From assembly GCA_900074885.1 (NCBI GenBank), contig FJUW01000003.1, positions 1,102,196 through 1,166,195 of the forward strand: DNA of 64,000 nt, given 5' to 3'. Positions 13,301-25,382 of the stretch are shown here, piece by piece. Under the pieces are notes generated by a model. That model was not told the DNA's origin. It made no database searches and saw only the letters and a list, made by a program, of their open reading frames with translations. Each line of letters opens with the position of its first letter. Positions within the stretch are counted from its first letter, which is position 1. This DNA comes from Rhynchosporium graminicola (Eukaryota > Ascomycota > Leotiomycetes > Helotiales > Ploettnerulaceae). The translations under genes were made by a program, and so were the position numbers.

Positions 13301-16300
13301 ATGAATCGATTTCGCACAAAGAAGAAGGTCAAGGAGTCTCCGGATGGAATAGTGAGGGCTTCAACAGACTCAGATGCACCACCAGTCACGAAGCCATCGA
13401 AAGGGTTCAGGTTAGGAGGGAGGAAAGCCCCGGAACCAGAACCAGCGCCGGAACTCGATCTCTCGACAGCCTTGCCATCATCGGACGACTTTCGAACGAG
13501 TTTACTGATGAGTGGACTTTCAGCTAGATTTTCCATGCTTCGAGAACAAGACGATCCGAATTCGAAAATCGGAAAAGCCAGCGATGACAGTGTGCTGTTT
13601 TCAAAACGACAATCCAGGCTAAATGACTTTGATTTCTCAACACAAGGTCTGTCGGACATCGCAGAGGTCTCGTCAATTCATGGCTCGATCCGACCGCGAG
13701 TGGCTGCTGGCCGAACCGACTCTTTTGCTGGTTCAGAAGATTACGGATTGGACGACGATGCGACACCTGGAAGCATAATGAATCGGGCGAAGCCTGGAGA
13801 GGGAAACAATCTGTTCGGTGGCAGACAAAAGATCATGCTGGGAAACAGAGCGTTATACGACAACGATGTTAGTCAATCGGCCTTCCAGAAAATCCGGGAG
13901 CGAGAGAGAATAGAAAAAGAACAAGAGCGTCAGAGGGAAGAGGATGCCCAGACATCACGACCAAGCTCACCACCACTATCTGGATACAATCGTAACAGGG
14001 AAACTTCTTCTACCACCTCCTCGGGTGGACCTTCTACAACGCGGGACTCGACCGCTGGAACTTCCGTTACCTCGCAAAGAACACCATCGCTAAATGGAGG
14101 ATATACTCCAGTATCACCCAACATTCCAGGTGGTAATGGATCTCTGGAGAGAACGGGGACGAAAACCCGACGTTTGTATGAGACTGGGCTTGACAACCAT
14201 CTTCACGAGAGTCAGTTCTCTGCAATGTCCAGAATCGACACTCTGACCAGACAGCGGACTCTTGGGACGAAATCCCCGCCACCTGGAGCAATGTCTCCAA
14301 GCTATGGCCCAACATCCGGTGACCTCTGGCAGCGCTCAATTGCCGGAAAGCAAAGCATGCCGAACTTGCGAACAGCCAGCCCACCTCCCACCGGTTCAGC
14401 CATGAGCTCTTTTGACTTCGGTGTTCGCAAGATCAGTAATGCTTCTTCGAAGCCTTTTGGACTGGCATCTCCTCCTCTTAGCCCACCAGTGAGTGAGTAT
14501 GACGAGCAAGGGATTTTCCCGTTACAACCAAACGATAGAGGGAAGGCGACTGCATTAGGCGCCTTCTCAAAGCCCGCTCCGTATGATGAAAATAAATACA
14601 CCCAGAGACAACTACAGATGCAACAGGGGCGAGAAACACCACCTCCAATGAAGGACTCTCCTTTCCGACCGTTTTTTGCCCGAAATCAACAGCAGCAAAT
14701 GGTAAATCGCACTCGCGCAGAGTCCGATGCAACACATGCTTCCGACAGATCACGATCTAACTCGTCAGGACAACGCGCATTCATATCCCCCGATCGGATA
14801 CCAGAAGCGACAATGAACGAGAACAATATTCTAGATAAACAAGCCACTTCCACCGGTGCATTCCTTGCATCCCCGAATGGTGCTCCCTCAGTCTCGCCTT
14901 ATGAGATTGCTCCAGATCAGAGCAGATTCAGGAACCAGCCAAAGCCACTTGATCTCTCTCATCTATATCGACCAGATCAGAGAATCCAGATTGATCGCCC
15001 GGACGAGTCACAACATCCAGCTCATCGTCCACAGACTGATTCGAGTCCCGCGGCTACCAGCCCTGATTCCTCAAACATGAACTTACCTGCAACATCTCAG
15101 CAGCCACCTGCCGACTCGCCTACACTAGGCCCCGGATTAGGTGGCATTCGACAGCACCTGAGGTCTGACAGCAATACTTCATCGGTATCTGGAGGTTCTC
15201 CATCTGCACACTTCCCTCGATTTCCAACTGAAACTCAAAAATCAATCCCTCAAAACGAGTACAGCTCAAAAAGCTCTCCTTGGGATAACGATTGGGACCA
15301 GGAGAGCAGCTTTGGGGAAGATCGTTCTAGTTTGACGAGCGGTGGTACAGCTCATCCACTGCCTCTCACAGTTCGCTCGCCCAATATCGACGCCTCGGTT
15401 AAAGAGCCACGAAGTGCGTCTTGGGAGCGAGAAATGGAAGCCAGGCATATCCGAGTAGGCAGTACAGAAACCCAGAAAGAGCATCAAGCGTTCCAAGAAG
15501 AGCTTGCTTCTCGAAGACGGAAAGTTCAGGAGAAGATGAAGAGCATGGTCGAAAGCGACAGCAGGTCAACGAGTCCACTTCCGCCACTTCCAGCAGATTG
15601 GCCAAAAGACGCACATCAGGTCAAGAGCACCGCACTAGGTCTCTTGAGGAACAAAACGAGCATGGGCTCTTTGGTGGGAAGACCAAAGGAAGCTCCTCCG
15701 GTAAAGGGCATGAAATTACTGGGTATTGGAAATGCAACAATTACCAGCGGAACACCATCGCCCGGAACGGCAAAATTTGAGGATGTCCCATGGAATCAGG
15801 CAGAAGAAGAGAATGAGCCAGGTCGGTCACAAGATGCAGGTGGCGCACCTCCACCGACGAAAGCGTTCCGAGAGGCACGCAGAGCTGCTCAAAGAGACCG
15901 AGAACGAGAAGTCGCTCTTCGACACCAGCAGAAGTTGGTATCAGATAGTGATCAGGAGTGGCCTGTTCAACGGAAAGAGAGGGAGAGACCGAGGTTGGGC
16001 AATCAGCGTATGGATAACTCGTGGGTGGACAATGCTCGTGACAACTCCTACGATCATTCTCGGGTGGACAATTATCGTATGGACCAGCGGATGGATCATC
16101 GAGTGGATGGCCGTATGGACAACCGTATGGACACCCACAACAGAGTGAACCACAGGGTGGATCCTAGGATGGACCACAGGATGGACAACCGAATGGACAA
16201 TCGAATGGATCATCGAATGGATCATCGAATGGATCATCGCATGGATCATCGCATGGATCATCGCATGGATCATCGCATGGATCATCGCATGGATAATCGC

Positions 16301-17497
16301 ATAGACAATCGAATGGACCATCGACTAGATAATCGAGTAGACAATCGAATAGATCATCGCATGGATAATCGAATGGACAATCGAACGGAGGATCCTCGTA
16401 GGGATAACTTTTACCGGGATCAGGGGGAGAGAGTTCAACCTCACATGCGGCCTCGACAGAGAACTCCGAGTAAAGAGAGAAAGCCTCCTCCAGTAACATA
16501 CAACCCGCGAACTGGGAACAGCAGCCAAGAGAGCAACATCAATGGAACAAATCCCTCTGGTTCACGACCCCCATCAAATTCTTCCCGAGACCGGTCAGAA
16601 TCTGAGACCTCAGGTGGTCGTTCCAGAAGCCGCACTGGTGCCTACAGAGAGGATCTGGCAACGACCATGGACGAAGGAACATCAAGTAAAAGTCACGGAT
16701 ACGACGAGCGCCTGACTCGTCTGTTGCCCAAATCTCCTGGTCCTCCTCCTGGAATCGGTCTTCCAGCATCACCGTCACCAATCCCATCCCCAATGTTCGC
16801 TCCAAATCGGACGCGAAGCAACGGCAAGGCTCCGTCAAGGGAACACTTCGAGAAATTGCCAGCTCTCCAAACTGGTGGCGAGAACGTAGGGATTGGCTCA
16901 ACAACACGACCTTCACCTACTGCTCCATTTATGGTTAACTCAACACCAGGATTGGTACAGCAATCACAACCTGGCTCTGGAACAAGCACACCCCTAGGCC
17001 AAGGTGCCCCCCAACCCCTATACCCAGCAGTGCGCAAAAGGTCGATCAACAAATCAGAAATTTCCGAACCAAAGTTCGTCTCTTCCACCTCCCGCATGAC
17101 GACCGTCAACCTTCCTCCCGGCTCATCTCTCTCCAACGGCAACAGCAATGATCTGATCAACGATCAACGTCCACCCATCCCTCCTGTGAATCCTAAACGT
17201 CGCCAGACACGGACAATGTTCAATGATTTCATGGGCCGCAGAGATACTGACGAGGTTCATTATATGCCTGCTGCCACGCAATCTACTGAAGAGATGTCCA
17301 CGTTCTCGGCTGATGAAGGAGACTCTTCAAAGCCTAAGCCAAGGGCTAGGCTGAGGAAGAGTAGCAGCGAAGGAGGCAATCTGAATGCCAGAGCTAGACA
17401 GGCTGCTATGAATGCGGAGTCGAGCCATGCCATGCCGGGTACCTTCCCAGCAGGCGCTGGCAGTCCTCCTAGGGTTGCTGAAGGGGGGATGTTCTGA
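13301..17497 (+). CDS. Large intrinsically disordered protein with expanded R-M-D-H repeat tract
   Basis: Single-exon frame of 1398 aa, starting at an ATG in good context (CACAATG). I do not recognise a named domain; the layout looks like a fungal-specific, Ser/Pro/Gly-rich regulatory or scaffold protein. Visible: a basic N-terminus (NRFRTKKKVKES); a short charged helix near residues 195-215 (IRERERIEKEQERQREED); many SP/TP sites throughout; a second charged helix near 860-890 (AFREARRAAQRDREREVALR); then residues about 900-1030 made almost only of four-residue units R-M-D-H or R-M-D-N; and a Ser/Arg-rich, Pro-rich C-terminal third. The repeat tract is encoded by a 12-bp tandem repeat. No catalytic motif or membrane segment seen. 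The gene stands alone between two long gene-free intervals. Confidence 0.85.
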   Translation: MNRFRTKKKVKESPDGIVRASTDSDAPPVTKPSKGFRLGGRKAPEPEPAPELDLSTALPSSDDFRTSLLMSGLSARFSMLREQDDPNSKIGKASDDSVLFSKRQSRLNDFDFSTQGLSDIAEVSSIHGSIRPRVAAGRTDSFAGSEDYGLDDDATPGSIMNRAKPGEGNNLFGGRQKIMLGNRALYDNDVSQSAFQKIRERERIEKEQERQREEDAQTSRPSSPPLSGYNRNRETSSTTSSGGPSTTRDSTAGTSVTSQRTPSLNGGYTPVSPNIPGGNGSLERTGTKTRRLYETGLDNHLHESQFSAMSRIDTLTRQRTLGTKSPPPGAMSPSYGPTSGDLWQRSIAGKQSMPNLRTASPPPTGSAMSSFDFGVRKISNASSKPFGLASPPLSPPVSEYDEQGIFPLQPNDRGKATALGAFSKPAPYDENKYTQRQLQMQQGRETPPPMKDSPFRPFFARNQQQQMVNRTRAESDATHASDRSRSNSSGQRAFISPDRIPEATMNENNILDKQATSTGAFLASPNGAPSVSPYEIAPDQSRFRNQPKPLDLSHLYRPDQRIQIDRPDESQHPAHRPQTDSSPAATSPDSSNMNLPATSQQPPADSPTLGPGLGGIRQHLRSDSNTSSVSGGSPSAHFPRFPTETQKSIPQNEYSSKSSPWDNDWDQESSFGEDRSSLTSGGTAHPLPLTVRSPNIDASVKEPRSASWEREMEARHIRVGSTETQKEHQAFQEELASRRRKVQEKMKSMVESDSRSTSPLPPLPADWPKDAHQVKSTALGLLRNKTSMGSLVGRPKEAPPVKGMKLLGIGNATITSGTPSPGTAKFEDVPWNQAEEENEPGRSQDAGGAPPPTKAFREARRAAQRDREREVALRHQQKLVSDSDQEWPVQRKERERPRLGNQRMDNSWVDNARDNSYDHSRVDNYRMDQRMDHRVDGRMDNRMDTHNRVNHRVDPRMDHRMDNRMDNRMDHRMDHRMDHRMDHRMDHRMDHRMDHRMDNRIDNRMDHRLDNRVDNRIDHRMDNRMDNRTEDPRRDNFYRDQGERVQPHMRPRQRTPSKERKPPPVTYNPRTGNSSQESNINGTNPSGSRPPSNSSRDRSESETSGGRSRSRTGAYREDLATTMDEGTSSKSHGYDERLTRLLPKSPGPPPGIGLPASPSPIPSPMFAPNRTRSNGKAPSREHFEKLPALQTGGENVGIGSTTRPSPTAPFMVNSTPGLVQQSQPGSGTSTPLGQGAPQPLYPAVRKRSINKSEISEPKFVSSTSRMTTVNLPPGSSLSNGNSNDLINDQRPPIPPVNPKRRQTRTMFNDFMGRRDTDEVHYMPAATQSTEEMSTFSADEGDSSKPKPRARLRKSSSEGGNLNARARQAAMNAESSHAMPGTFPAGAGSPPRVAEGGMF
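16003..16392 (+). repeat. In-frame 12-bp minisatellite coding R-M-D-(H/N)
   Basis: Tandem ATGGAYMAYCGN-type units inside the 1398-aa gene. The central part, about 16200-16300, is nearly perfect (ATGGATCATCGC/A), while flanking units have diverged to MDN, VDN, IDN or MDQ. The unit length is a multiple of three, so copy-number change keeps the frame. Reverse-strand frames through the tract are also open and read as meaningless repeats. Confidence 0.93.
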
Positions 17498-18830
17498 GCT
17501 GACGATGTGTGTGCTTTCTCTTTGGAGCTTGAGGTTTGATCCTTGAGAGGCTATGATTACACGACGCATATACCTTAGCCATCTTTTGCTCAGAGTTGTG
17601 CAGAGATTTGTACTTGTGTTGTACTTTTACCCCCTTTTCTGATCTGCGAGTTGAGAAATTACATGAGATGGCTGACGTAGAGAGATAATGTTTACATGAT
17701 AGATGTTTATTTTGCTACTGTTGAGACTTCATGGCTGTTTTTTTTGTTGACTACCTATTACGTGGGCTTGGAGGGAGTAAGAGATATATTATGTATAGAT
17801 TTTTTGCGCCTCCTGGCGGCGGCTTTACAACAAAAGGATCTTCCCGGCGTTCTTTTTTATGCTTGTGCTTTACTACTTGCTGTCTTTCTTCTACGTGGTT
17901 GTGTTTTCTTCTTCTCTTCTCTTCTTTTCTTTACGTGTTTTTTTGAGGATGAGATATCGAGGTCCAGGTCGAGGATGAATTGGAGTCGGAGTTGAAAGGA
18001 TTGTGTGTGTGTGTTTTAATTCATACTTATTATTATTAGATGTAGGGAATATGGTTTATCCACACGATGTGGGATGGAGGGTAGTGCTGGCGCTGGGGCT
18101 CAGCTGGCCTGTGCTTGAGGCGCTGAAGGTCTCGAGTGAGTGGATGATGTTCGATAGAGTGGAGTCGAGTGGAATGGAGCGTATATCTGATTCATGCTAG
18201 GCGAGTGGGCGATCACGAGATAGGTGAGGTGGAAACTAGTATGTATGCTTCATGAATGCAGATACGGAGGATGACATGGTAGCTCGTGATTCATCATTAC
18301 TGATATCCTTGGAGCCTGTAACGGGGAAGCGGAGATAGGAGAACGAATGTAATAAACATGAATGCTTGATCGATTGAAACCTCACTGTTCTCTTTTCATG
18401 TTGTGTGATCGCATCAGAGAGATCCTTACATGCGCTGTGCGGCGTCCTTCTCTGTCTTACTACTTGAATTCTTCCACATTCACCATTCACCAACCCCTCC
18501 CTCTCTCTATTGATGGATGATACCAGACCATACAGAGTCGGAGACGGAGACGGTATCTCCCTCCTACCCTTCGATCTCAGCACCTTCATTTCTTTTCTTG
18601 TCTTGTCTTTTTCTCTGTGAGTAATGTATGTTGTACAATCGGTGTGTATTTAGTTGACAGGAATGCACTCACTCACTCACGCACGTACGTATGTATGTAT
18701 GTACGTATGTATTCTTTTCCCGTGTCCGTGCGGCAAGCAAGCAAGCAAGCAAGCATGTAGGTATACAGCACACCATGACCATGCCGTCTTGTGATCAATA
18801 CAATCATCTGTTTCTCTATCTATCTGGTCT

Positions 18831-18885
18831 GGACTAGACTGGACTGGACTGGACTGGACTGGACTGGACTGGACTGGACTGGACT
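18831..18885. repeat. (GGACT)n pentanucleotide microsatellite
   Basis: Nine perfect GGACT units plus degenerate ones upstream. Confidence 0.93.
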
Positions 18886-18990
18886 TCCTTTCGTTTCAAA
18901 AGGTAGCGGTGGCTGGAGAACCTGTGTGTGTGTGTGTGTGTTGGTGAGAGAGGTGTTGCTGAGAGCCTTTGCGTTTTTGTTTTTTGGGGG

Positions 18991-19009
18991 NNNNNNNNNN
19001 NNNNNNNNN
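18991..19009. other. Assembly gap (19 N)
   Basis: A run of 19 N flanked on both sides by poly-G, so the gap probably reflects a sequencing failure in a G homopolymer. Confidence 0.98.
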
Positions 19010-22000
19010 GGGAGGGGGGGGGAGTGTGAAAGTGAGTTGGTTGGTTGGTTGGTGAGTGGGAAGTAATTTAAGAGAGGAGAAAGAGGAAAAGACACCGGGA
19101 ATTGCGATTGCGCGGCGAGGGCAGGTTAATTTGACTTGGCTGTGAGTGAATGAGTGAGTGAGTGAGTGAGTGGGTGAGTGGATTTCAACTTGTTGGGTTC
19201 TGAGTTGATGTCTGGGCTGAGTTGGGGTTGGAGTTGAAGTTGGATTTGGTCGATGGTATGGTATGGTATGGTGAGGTAGCAAGCTAACCAGTGCAGTTGG
19301 TTTGCACCGTTTGTGTAGGTGGTGAGGTGAGGTGGGGGCTTGTGGGGTGGGAGGGCGAAGAAGTAGGTAGGTCATGCATGTTCATGGTGAGATGAGGGTT
19401 TTGAAGATGGATATTTTTGCTTTCTTGGTTGGGGTTTTTGGGGCTTTTGTGGATGGGTGGATGGATGGGTGGATGGGTGATGGGAGTTTTTGGAATGAGC
19501 TGGTTCTGCTTTTTGATGAGCTGAAGAAGGCTGTTGGAGAGGACGAGTGAGTGTGGTTTTGTGGTTGGGATTGTGTAAGATGCACGGGAGGAAAATTGCT
19601 CCCTTGGAGGATCTGGTGTAGTTGCAGTAAGATGGACTCACGACCGCCTCAACTCTTTGAGTTTGTTTACCGTGATAAAAAGCGTGTACCGTATTACATT
19701 CTTTTGGTGAAGTGGTGCTAAACCGCGATGAGGAATGTTCGGGGCGAGCGTTTTCAGCTGCCGGCGGATGCCAGGAGCAAGAATGTCTGGATAATGATAG
19801 GAGTAGGCCAAATAGCATTGGGGCGCCACCTTTTGCTTGAAGGGCTACGTTGAGCAAGTGGGAGAGGTTAAGCGAAATTTGTGGTATATCTCATGTGAGT
19901 CTATACTGTGCTTCTAGAGACCCGAAAGGGAACCGAATGGTCCAGATAACCAGATCTGAGTTCAGTGCTTACAGATAAGCTGTATAGCCAGCTGAATTTT
20001 TGCTTTGAATCGCCTTGACGAAGAACTAGCGTGGTGACATCGTGTCTAGGGGACTAGCCAGCTCTGTCCAAGAATCGAGTTCGAATGGAAGATCTGAGGC
20101 TACATTGACCATTCTTACTTCACCGATACCAAGGGTCTTAGCATATGTACCAGGAAAGCGTGAAGTAGACCGGGCGTGATGGCTTGCTGCCAAGCCGTCG
20201 AGAGACAAATGTGAAGCACCCATTAAAATTACATATCAGCTAAAGAGCCCTGCTTTGCTCTAGAGGCTCATAAAGGCGACAATATGGACTAGAATTGGAA
20301 TAGTCCATTACGGAGAAGGAGAGTGCTGGAATGCCGGAATGCTTTTGATATTTTCATTGCCCAGTGTACTGGCGTGCAACGTACCATGGTGCTGAGTCTT
20401 GCCGAATGTTACTCTCTGAATGATAGAAGATAAGGCATCTGGAAGTGAAACGACCACCCACGGTTCTCGTTTATGATGGCGGTACCTTGCGTCAAGAAAC
20501 CGATCGATGTGAATTTCTGATTCAAAAATGGGCAACTTCAGTCGATCAGTCTCTCTATTACTGGACAGCGTAGGAATTTGGACGACCGAGCCCATTGCCT
20601 ATTTGCAAGCAGGTGCTGAGTTGTTCCTCGAATAATCGCATGGCTTTAGGTGATTTGCATCGTCATCAATATACGTCCAAGATCGAAGTCAAGTTTTTGG
20701 ATTCTTATGAGCATGCGAAGTCTAGGCCTCCTCGGGCGGTCGTTAGAAGTGAATCTTCTGGTGAAGTGACCCGTACCCAGAGAAGACAGTGGAGAGTAGA
20801 TCACAAACGTGTAACCTGGTTTGATGAGTATGAAATGGCAGGCGGGTGATTAACCGATCAAGGAATCTAGGCGATCCTGGGAGCGCTAACAGATTGAACT
20901 CTATACGAAGGAGAATCTCAGCCTTTTTCGTACCGGCGCAGAAGATGAAGTTGATCCTAGAGAAGCTTAGTCGCTAAGTAAGAGGAATTATTCTATAATG
21001 ATTATCGTAGCGATAGCTATAATAGGCTTTTAAGTTAAGGCTTTTGATTTCGATCAAGGAGCATGAAACCGGTTCGAGTAGGTGGCAGGATAATCAGACT
21101 ATCTCGTAAGTTCAAGGAAATGGACTAGCTTTGTGCTTTGAATTGATCGAGGGATCTTAATATCGCGAAAAAATTAACTAGTCAGAAGCCGACTCAACGA
21201 AGTATAACACACACAGCAGGAGATCCAGTCTTTGCAAATAGTAACAATTTGACCGTGGGTCAAGTGATTCATTACATCCAGTCGGAACAGCGGTATCTGA
21301 GTTTTAGGAAAAGGGAACGACTCAAATATCTGCAACATTTCAGTAGCTACATATTTCTGAAGAAAGAGTGCATCATGGGACAAAGTAAAATCTCAGCTTA
21401 AAACTTCTGCGTGATAAATTGGTAGATGACGCTAGCAAGCGAGTGTAAACAATTTCGAGATATCTTCGACTTCAATTGCAGACGCCATATATCATGCCTA
21501 CAGATAGCAAGCAAACAAAAGGTGTGTACATGCAATACCCTAGCTGCCCTGTCATTGATATAAGCTGAGATCAAAAATGACTCTTCATGGAAACTGGCTG
21601 CTTGAATTCAAACCAATTGCTCGTAGATGGCGTAGCTATTATGAAATTTTGTTCCGCAACAACGAAAGCTTTCCAACAAGACAATCCAGGTACAGGATGC
21701 TGTAGAGACTCGGAAAATCCTCGTATAAATAGGTGTTTCCAACATGAGTCCGAGAGGTATCAGAGCGAATGAGACATTAATGAGTATTTCGCTAAGAAAC
21801 TCATGCCAGAGGATAGTCTTCGACTCTGCGTCGCGAAGTGTTCGTGTGATTTTCTGGAGTGCAATCATAACAACAGAGGAGAGAAAATGTCGGGCTGATG
21901 GCAACGAAGAAAAGTGTTGTTTATTTACCCTAGTGAGTTCTTGTGTGTTGGGCGAGAAGCGTGGAAGTATGACCTGGGCAGAAAAGCGATTCCATGACCC

Positions 22001-23328
22001 CGATAGCCATTGCCAGCTCGTCATTATGCTCAAAGGATGTTCCCTAACATATTTCGGGCATCTGCCAACCTATCTGGAGTTGCTGGCCATAAGGCTTGAA
22101 TAAAGGCCGATTGAAAACAAGCGTAGACCTTCCAAACCAAATTAAGTACTTGGTCTACAATGTAGTACGGACAGATAGAGATAACCCGACCACTCAGTAG
22201 AGAGGGCGAGGATTCCAGCTGTGTAATAGCTCAAGTGAATCACCTGTGATTTCGCTTTGTCAGACATCACTAAAAACAAGAGTTGTGGTCCTCTGGCAGG
22301 CACTCAGCAGCCGAAGCCGTGTCGCCGACCCCACAAGAAGTAACAGCAACCCCAACATTCCCTAAAACAACACGGACCCACAACCTCGCTTAGCCCTTTC
22401 ATAAACACAGATACTGCTAAAATCCACAACGAACAGCAGCAGGCAGCCGTCTCTATGGCAGAGCGGTCAGGGCAAACTGTGTTCAAGAGGGAGGAGATCT
22501 TACGGATCATAGCGTGGATCGATGGCCGAGGGTTCGACAAACTGTAAACGTCGACACCTGTAAACGAAACAAGTAAAATTCCTAAGCGGGGGGGTTTTCT
22601 TCTCCTTCGGGAGTTTCTTTTGCTTTTTTGACCGATTTTTTTTTTTCATCAGACGTGATTATTATTTTGAAGTCGTGAAAGGGTTATGAGGTTCTTGAGG
22701 GGTCTAATTTCTCCATTGAGGTGCGAATGACGCGTCGGCTGTTGATAACTTTTTTTGACGTTTTTGTTGATGTTGATGCTGTTATATTTAAGCGAGATCC
22801 ATCCATGGCGTGACTTTCATGGGTTTTTGGGCGCAGACCTAGTGACAGAGCACGTTAGAGGAGAGAAAAGCTCTGTATCATCACAACGCCAATTTGACTG
22901 GAAACTACTGGGTGGAAAACGTTCTCGGTTTCTAGTATTGTGGCTTTCAGATCTAGGAGGATTGCCGAAGTGATGGCCTGATGTTTCTGCACCCTCAGAA
23001 AAGTTACTAACGATGGCTCGTCGCCAGTTGGGAAGTTGACAGCCTATCAAAGTCACATCAGAAATAATGCTATTGAATTCGTTAGCATGAATAGTCATTT
23101 GTTAGTCGTATTGCGAGATCCTTTACTGCTTGTAACGACACGAGACTTGAGGCGGTGTACAAGCAGTGATAAAACAAGTAGGGAGGCGAAGAGCTATCTT
23201 ATTGGTCAACTACTAAGGAAACAAGAAGATGAAGAAAGAAGAAAAGAAGTAGAGAAAAAGACACCTTGAGTACGTAGCGCCGATACTGGCCTGTGACTGT
23301 ACCGCGTCAGTTGTACAAGATAAATGGG

Positions 23329-23478
23329 TACGGAAGGGGGTCGGAAATGGGTCTCGTCCAACACTGTGTCTGTATAAGAAAACTCTGGGGTCAACTCGCG
23401 AATTCGGCGCTGCTCATTGGGAATCATTACCTTACATTTACAACGGTGGACAAGACCCACCTCCTACACCCTTCCGTA
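23329..23478. mobile_element. MITE-like inverted-repeat element, copy 1
   Basis: About 150 bp with imperfect terminal inverted repeats of roughly 35 bp: the left end has CGGAAGGGG then GGGTCTCGTCCA, the right end has TGGACAAGACCC then CCCTTCCG. Both ends are bordered by TA, which would fit a TA target-site duplication as made by Tc1/mariner-type transposases (inference). No coding capacity. It shares its whole length, including the interior, with the element at 62482-62632. Confidence 0.75.
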
Positions 23479-25382
23479 CCTCCTGATTCGAATCCTCCTA
23501 TCCATGTGACCTTCTCCATATGAACCGTCCTCACACTGCCCCTAGTTGAAAGCTTTTTGTGGTGTTCAGGTTCAAGCTTGATGACTCCGCCATTCCACTC
23601 GACGGAGCTACTTTGAATATGTTTCCATTGGCGTCAAAAGATACTCGAGTAGTGATTTTTACAGGTAGGGAACTCTGCACTTGCACTAGTTTTTGTAATC
23701 ACGCAGGTGGAAGGAAAGGGAAGGAACGTTGTGGCAGGCAAAGGTAAGCTAATCTCAAAGTAGACTAGCGTTGTAGATAGCCGAGCTTCGTTGTTTTGTT
23801 TCCCACTTTATTCGGTGTGCAGAGAATTCATTGGAAGACAAGCTCAGGCTGATAAACTCTTCTGGTGATACTGGAGCTGTAAAAGTTCTTTCGGTTGCTG
23901 CTGCGAAGACTTTGGTTCTATCTGGAGTGAATAAGGGGTTAATTAGAAGAATAGAATGCTGAGTGAAAACTAGCTGACCACCTCGTCAAGCAGAAGTCTG
24001 AGCTCCAAAGAAATACTTTCCGGTGGAATCTTTCTATCTGTAGATATGCTAATTTATAGAGCATTCTTCTCTCCTCCACTAACTACTTATAGAAGAACAT
24101 ATCTCTCCAGTGGCTGATCAGCCAATGACTCTAAGTAAGGACACAGTATGAGTCAACATACAAACACAACTATTCATTTTCCGACCATTGAAAAGATGAG
24201 GTGCATAGTGATCCATCCTCCACTCTAGCCCCCACAACACTGTCCTCTATCTATTAGTACCGAAACCAAGAATCGATAGATCCTTCCTTCATTTGGGCGC
24301 AAGTCAATATCATCCGATATCTTTCAAGATTCTATCATTCTCGTATTCTTGCGTGCTCAGTTGCATATCACACATAACCACTCTTTGCCGAGCCTATAGC
24401 TAAGTCGACAAACGAGTTTCTTTCCCCCTTCGCTCGATCAGGTGCTACAGGAGGCTAAACTCCACGAACGACAGAGCTTCACATCCTTCCACCAGGGCCA
24501 GCACTTCAGATGGTCTCTCTCTCACTAACTCCCTACAATACAACACTTGGTCGGAGTCGCACGACACCAGTTGTCTTAAATCCTGCACCGGAGCTACAGA
24601 ACTACTCACCTACTTCCTCACCCACAAAAAAAAAATCAAAAAAAAATCCGTAACGATCGGCTGTTCGCATGCTGCATCTCTGATTTTACGTACATCAATC
24701 CCTTTTCATAAACGCAGTCTAGGAAGTTTCGTCGCGAGTGCACGTACCTCCCTCTGATCATTTCCAGTGTTTTTAGTCATGCTGTTGGGCTATGGGGTTA
24801 GATACCTACTATACTGTACTGCTGTGGGAAGGGAAGAAGTCAGGATAGAAGATGATCCAATTTTTTAAGATTTAGGCAGAGAGGAGTTGTGTCTTGAGAG
24901 TTTGGTTCTGCGGATCTCTTGGTCGTTACTGTAGGTAGATACGACTGCGATGATAAATAGAATTTCAGCTTAGAGAGGGATTCACAAGTGAAGAAAGAGG
25001 ACATGAATAAGTCTTGTTTCGTTCGACATGAGTTAGACGTGTTGGATGCTTAAGACGGGTTGAACTCCTTCGTCGGGCGGTAATGGAGAGGTCAGACTTT
25101 ACTGTATGGAAACGAAACGCACGGCGAGGTCAGGGATGGGTAGATCGTAAACTTATAAAGAAGGATGGAAGGAGAGGAAGGCTACAGGTTGGATGGAGAT
25201 TTGTATTCATAACGTCATGTGGATCACATCATATCTGATTGTAGCTCTCGCTCATGTAGTCGTTTCCTCGCTCGCCACGAAATAATCAGACCAGCTCAGG
25301 GACCCGTATGACGTGCAAGCCTTGCTTGACGAATCTGCTCTTTCGATACCCATCTCTACTGATGCAGAGCGAAGTTAGGCAT

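Larger units (their letters stand above)
17498..25382. other. 7.9-kb gene-poor interval
   Basis: I can support no gene here. Contents: a T-rich stretch after the upstream stop; simple repeats (18.6-19.5 kb) and a 19-N assembly gap; an AT-richer stretch from about 20.8 to 22.2 kb with short, interrupted frames only; one copy of an inverted-repeat element at 23329-23478; and further unremarkable sequence to 25.38 kb. The longest frame on the minus strand (21608-22033, 141 codons) shows no recognisable domain. Decayed transposon sequence is possible but I cannot name a family. Confidence 0.5.

Noticed and set aside
15941..16499. Minus-strand frames reading MIHA or CDDP repeats
   Set aside because: Shadows of the 12-bp minisatellite, which keeps every frame open.
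21608..22033. 141-codon minus-strand frame in the gene-poor interval
   Set aside because: No domain, no neighbouring exons, region AT-rich with many broken frames.
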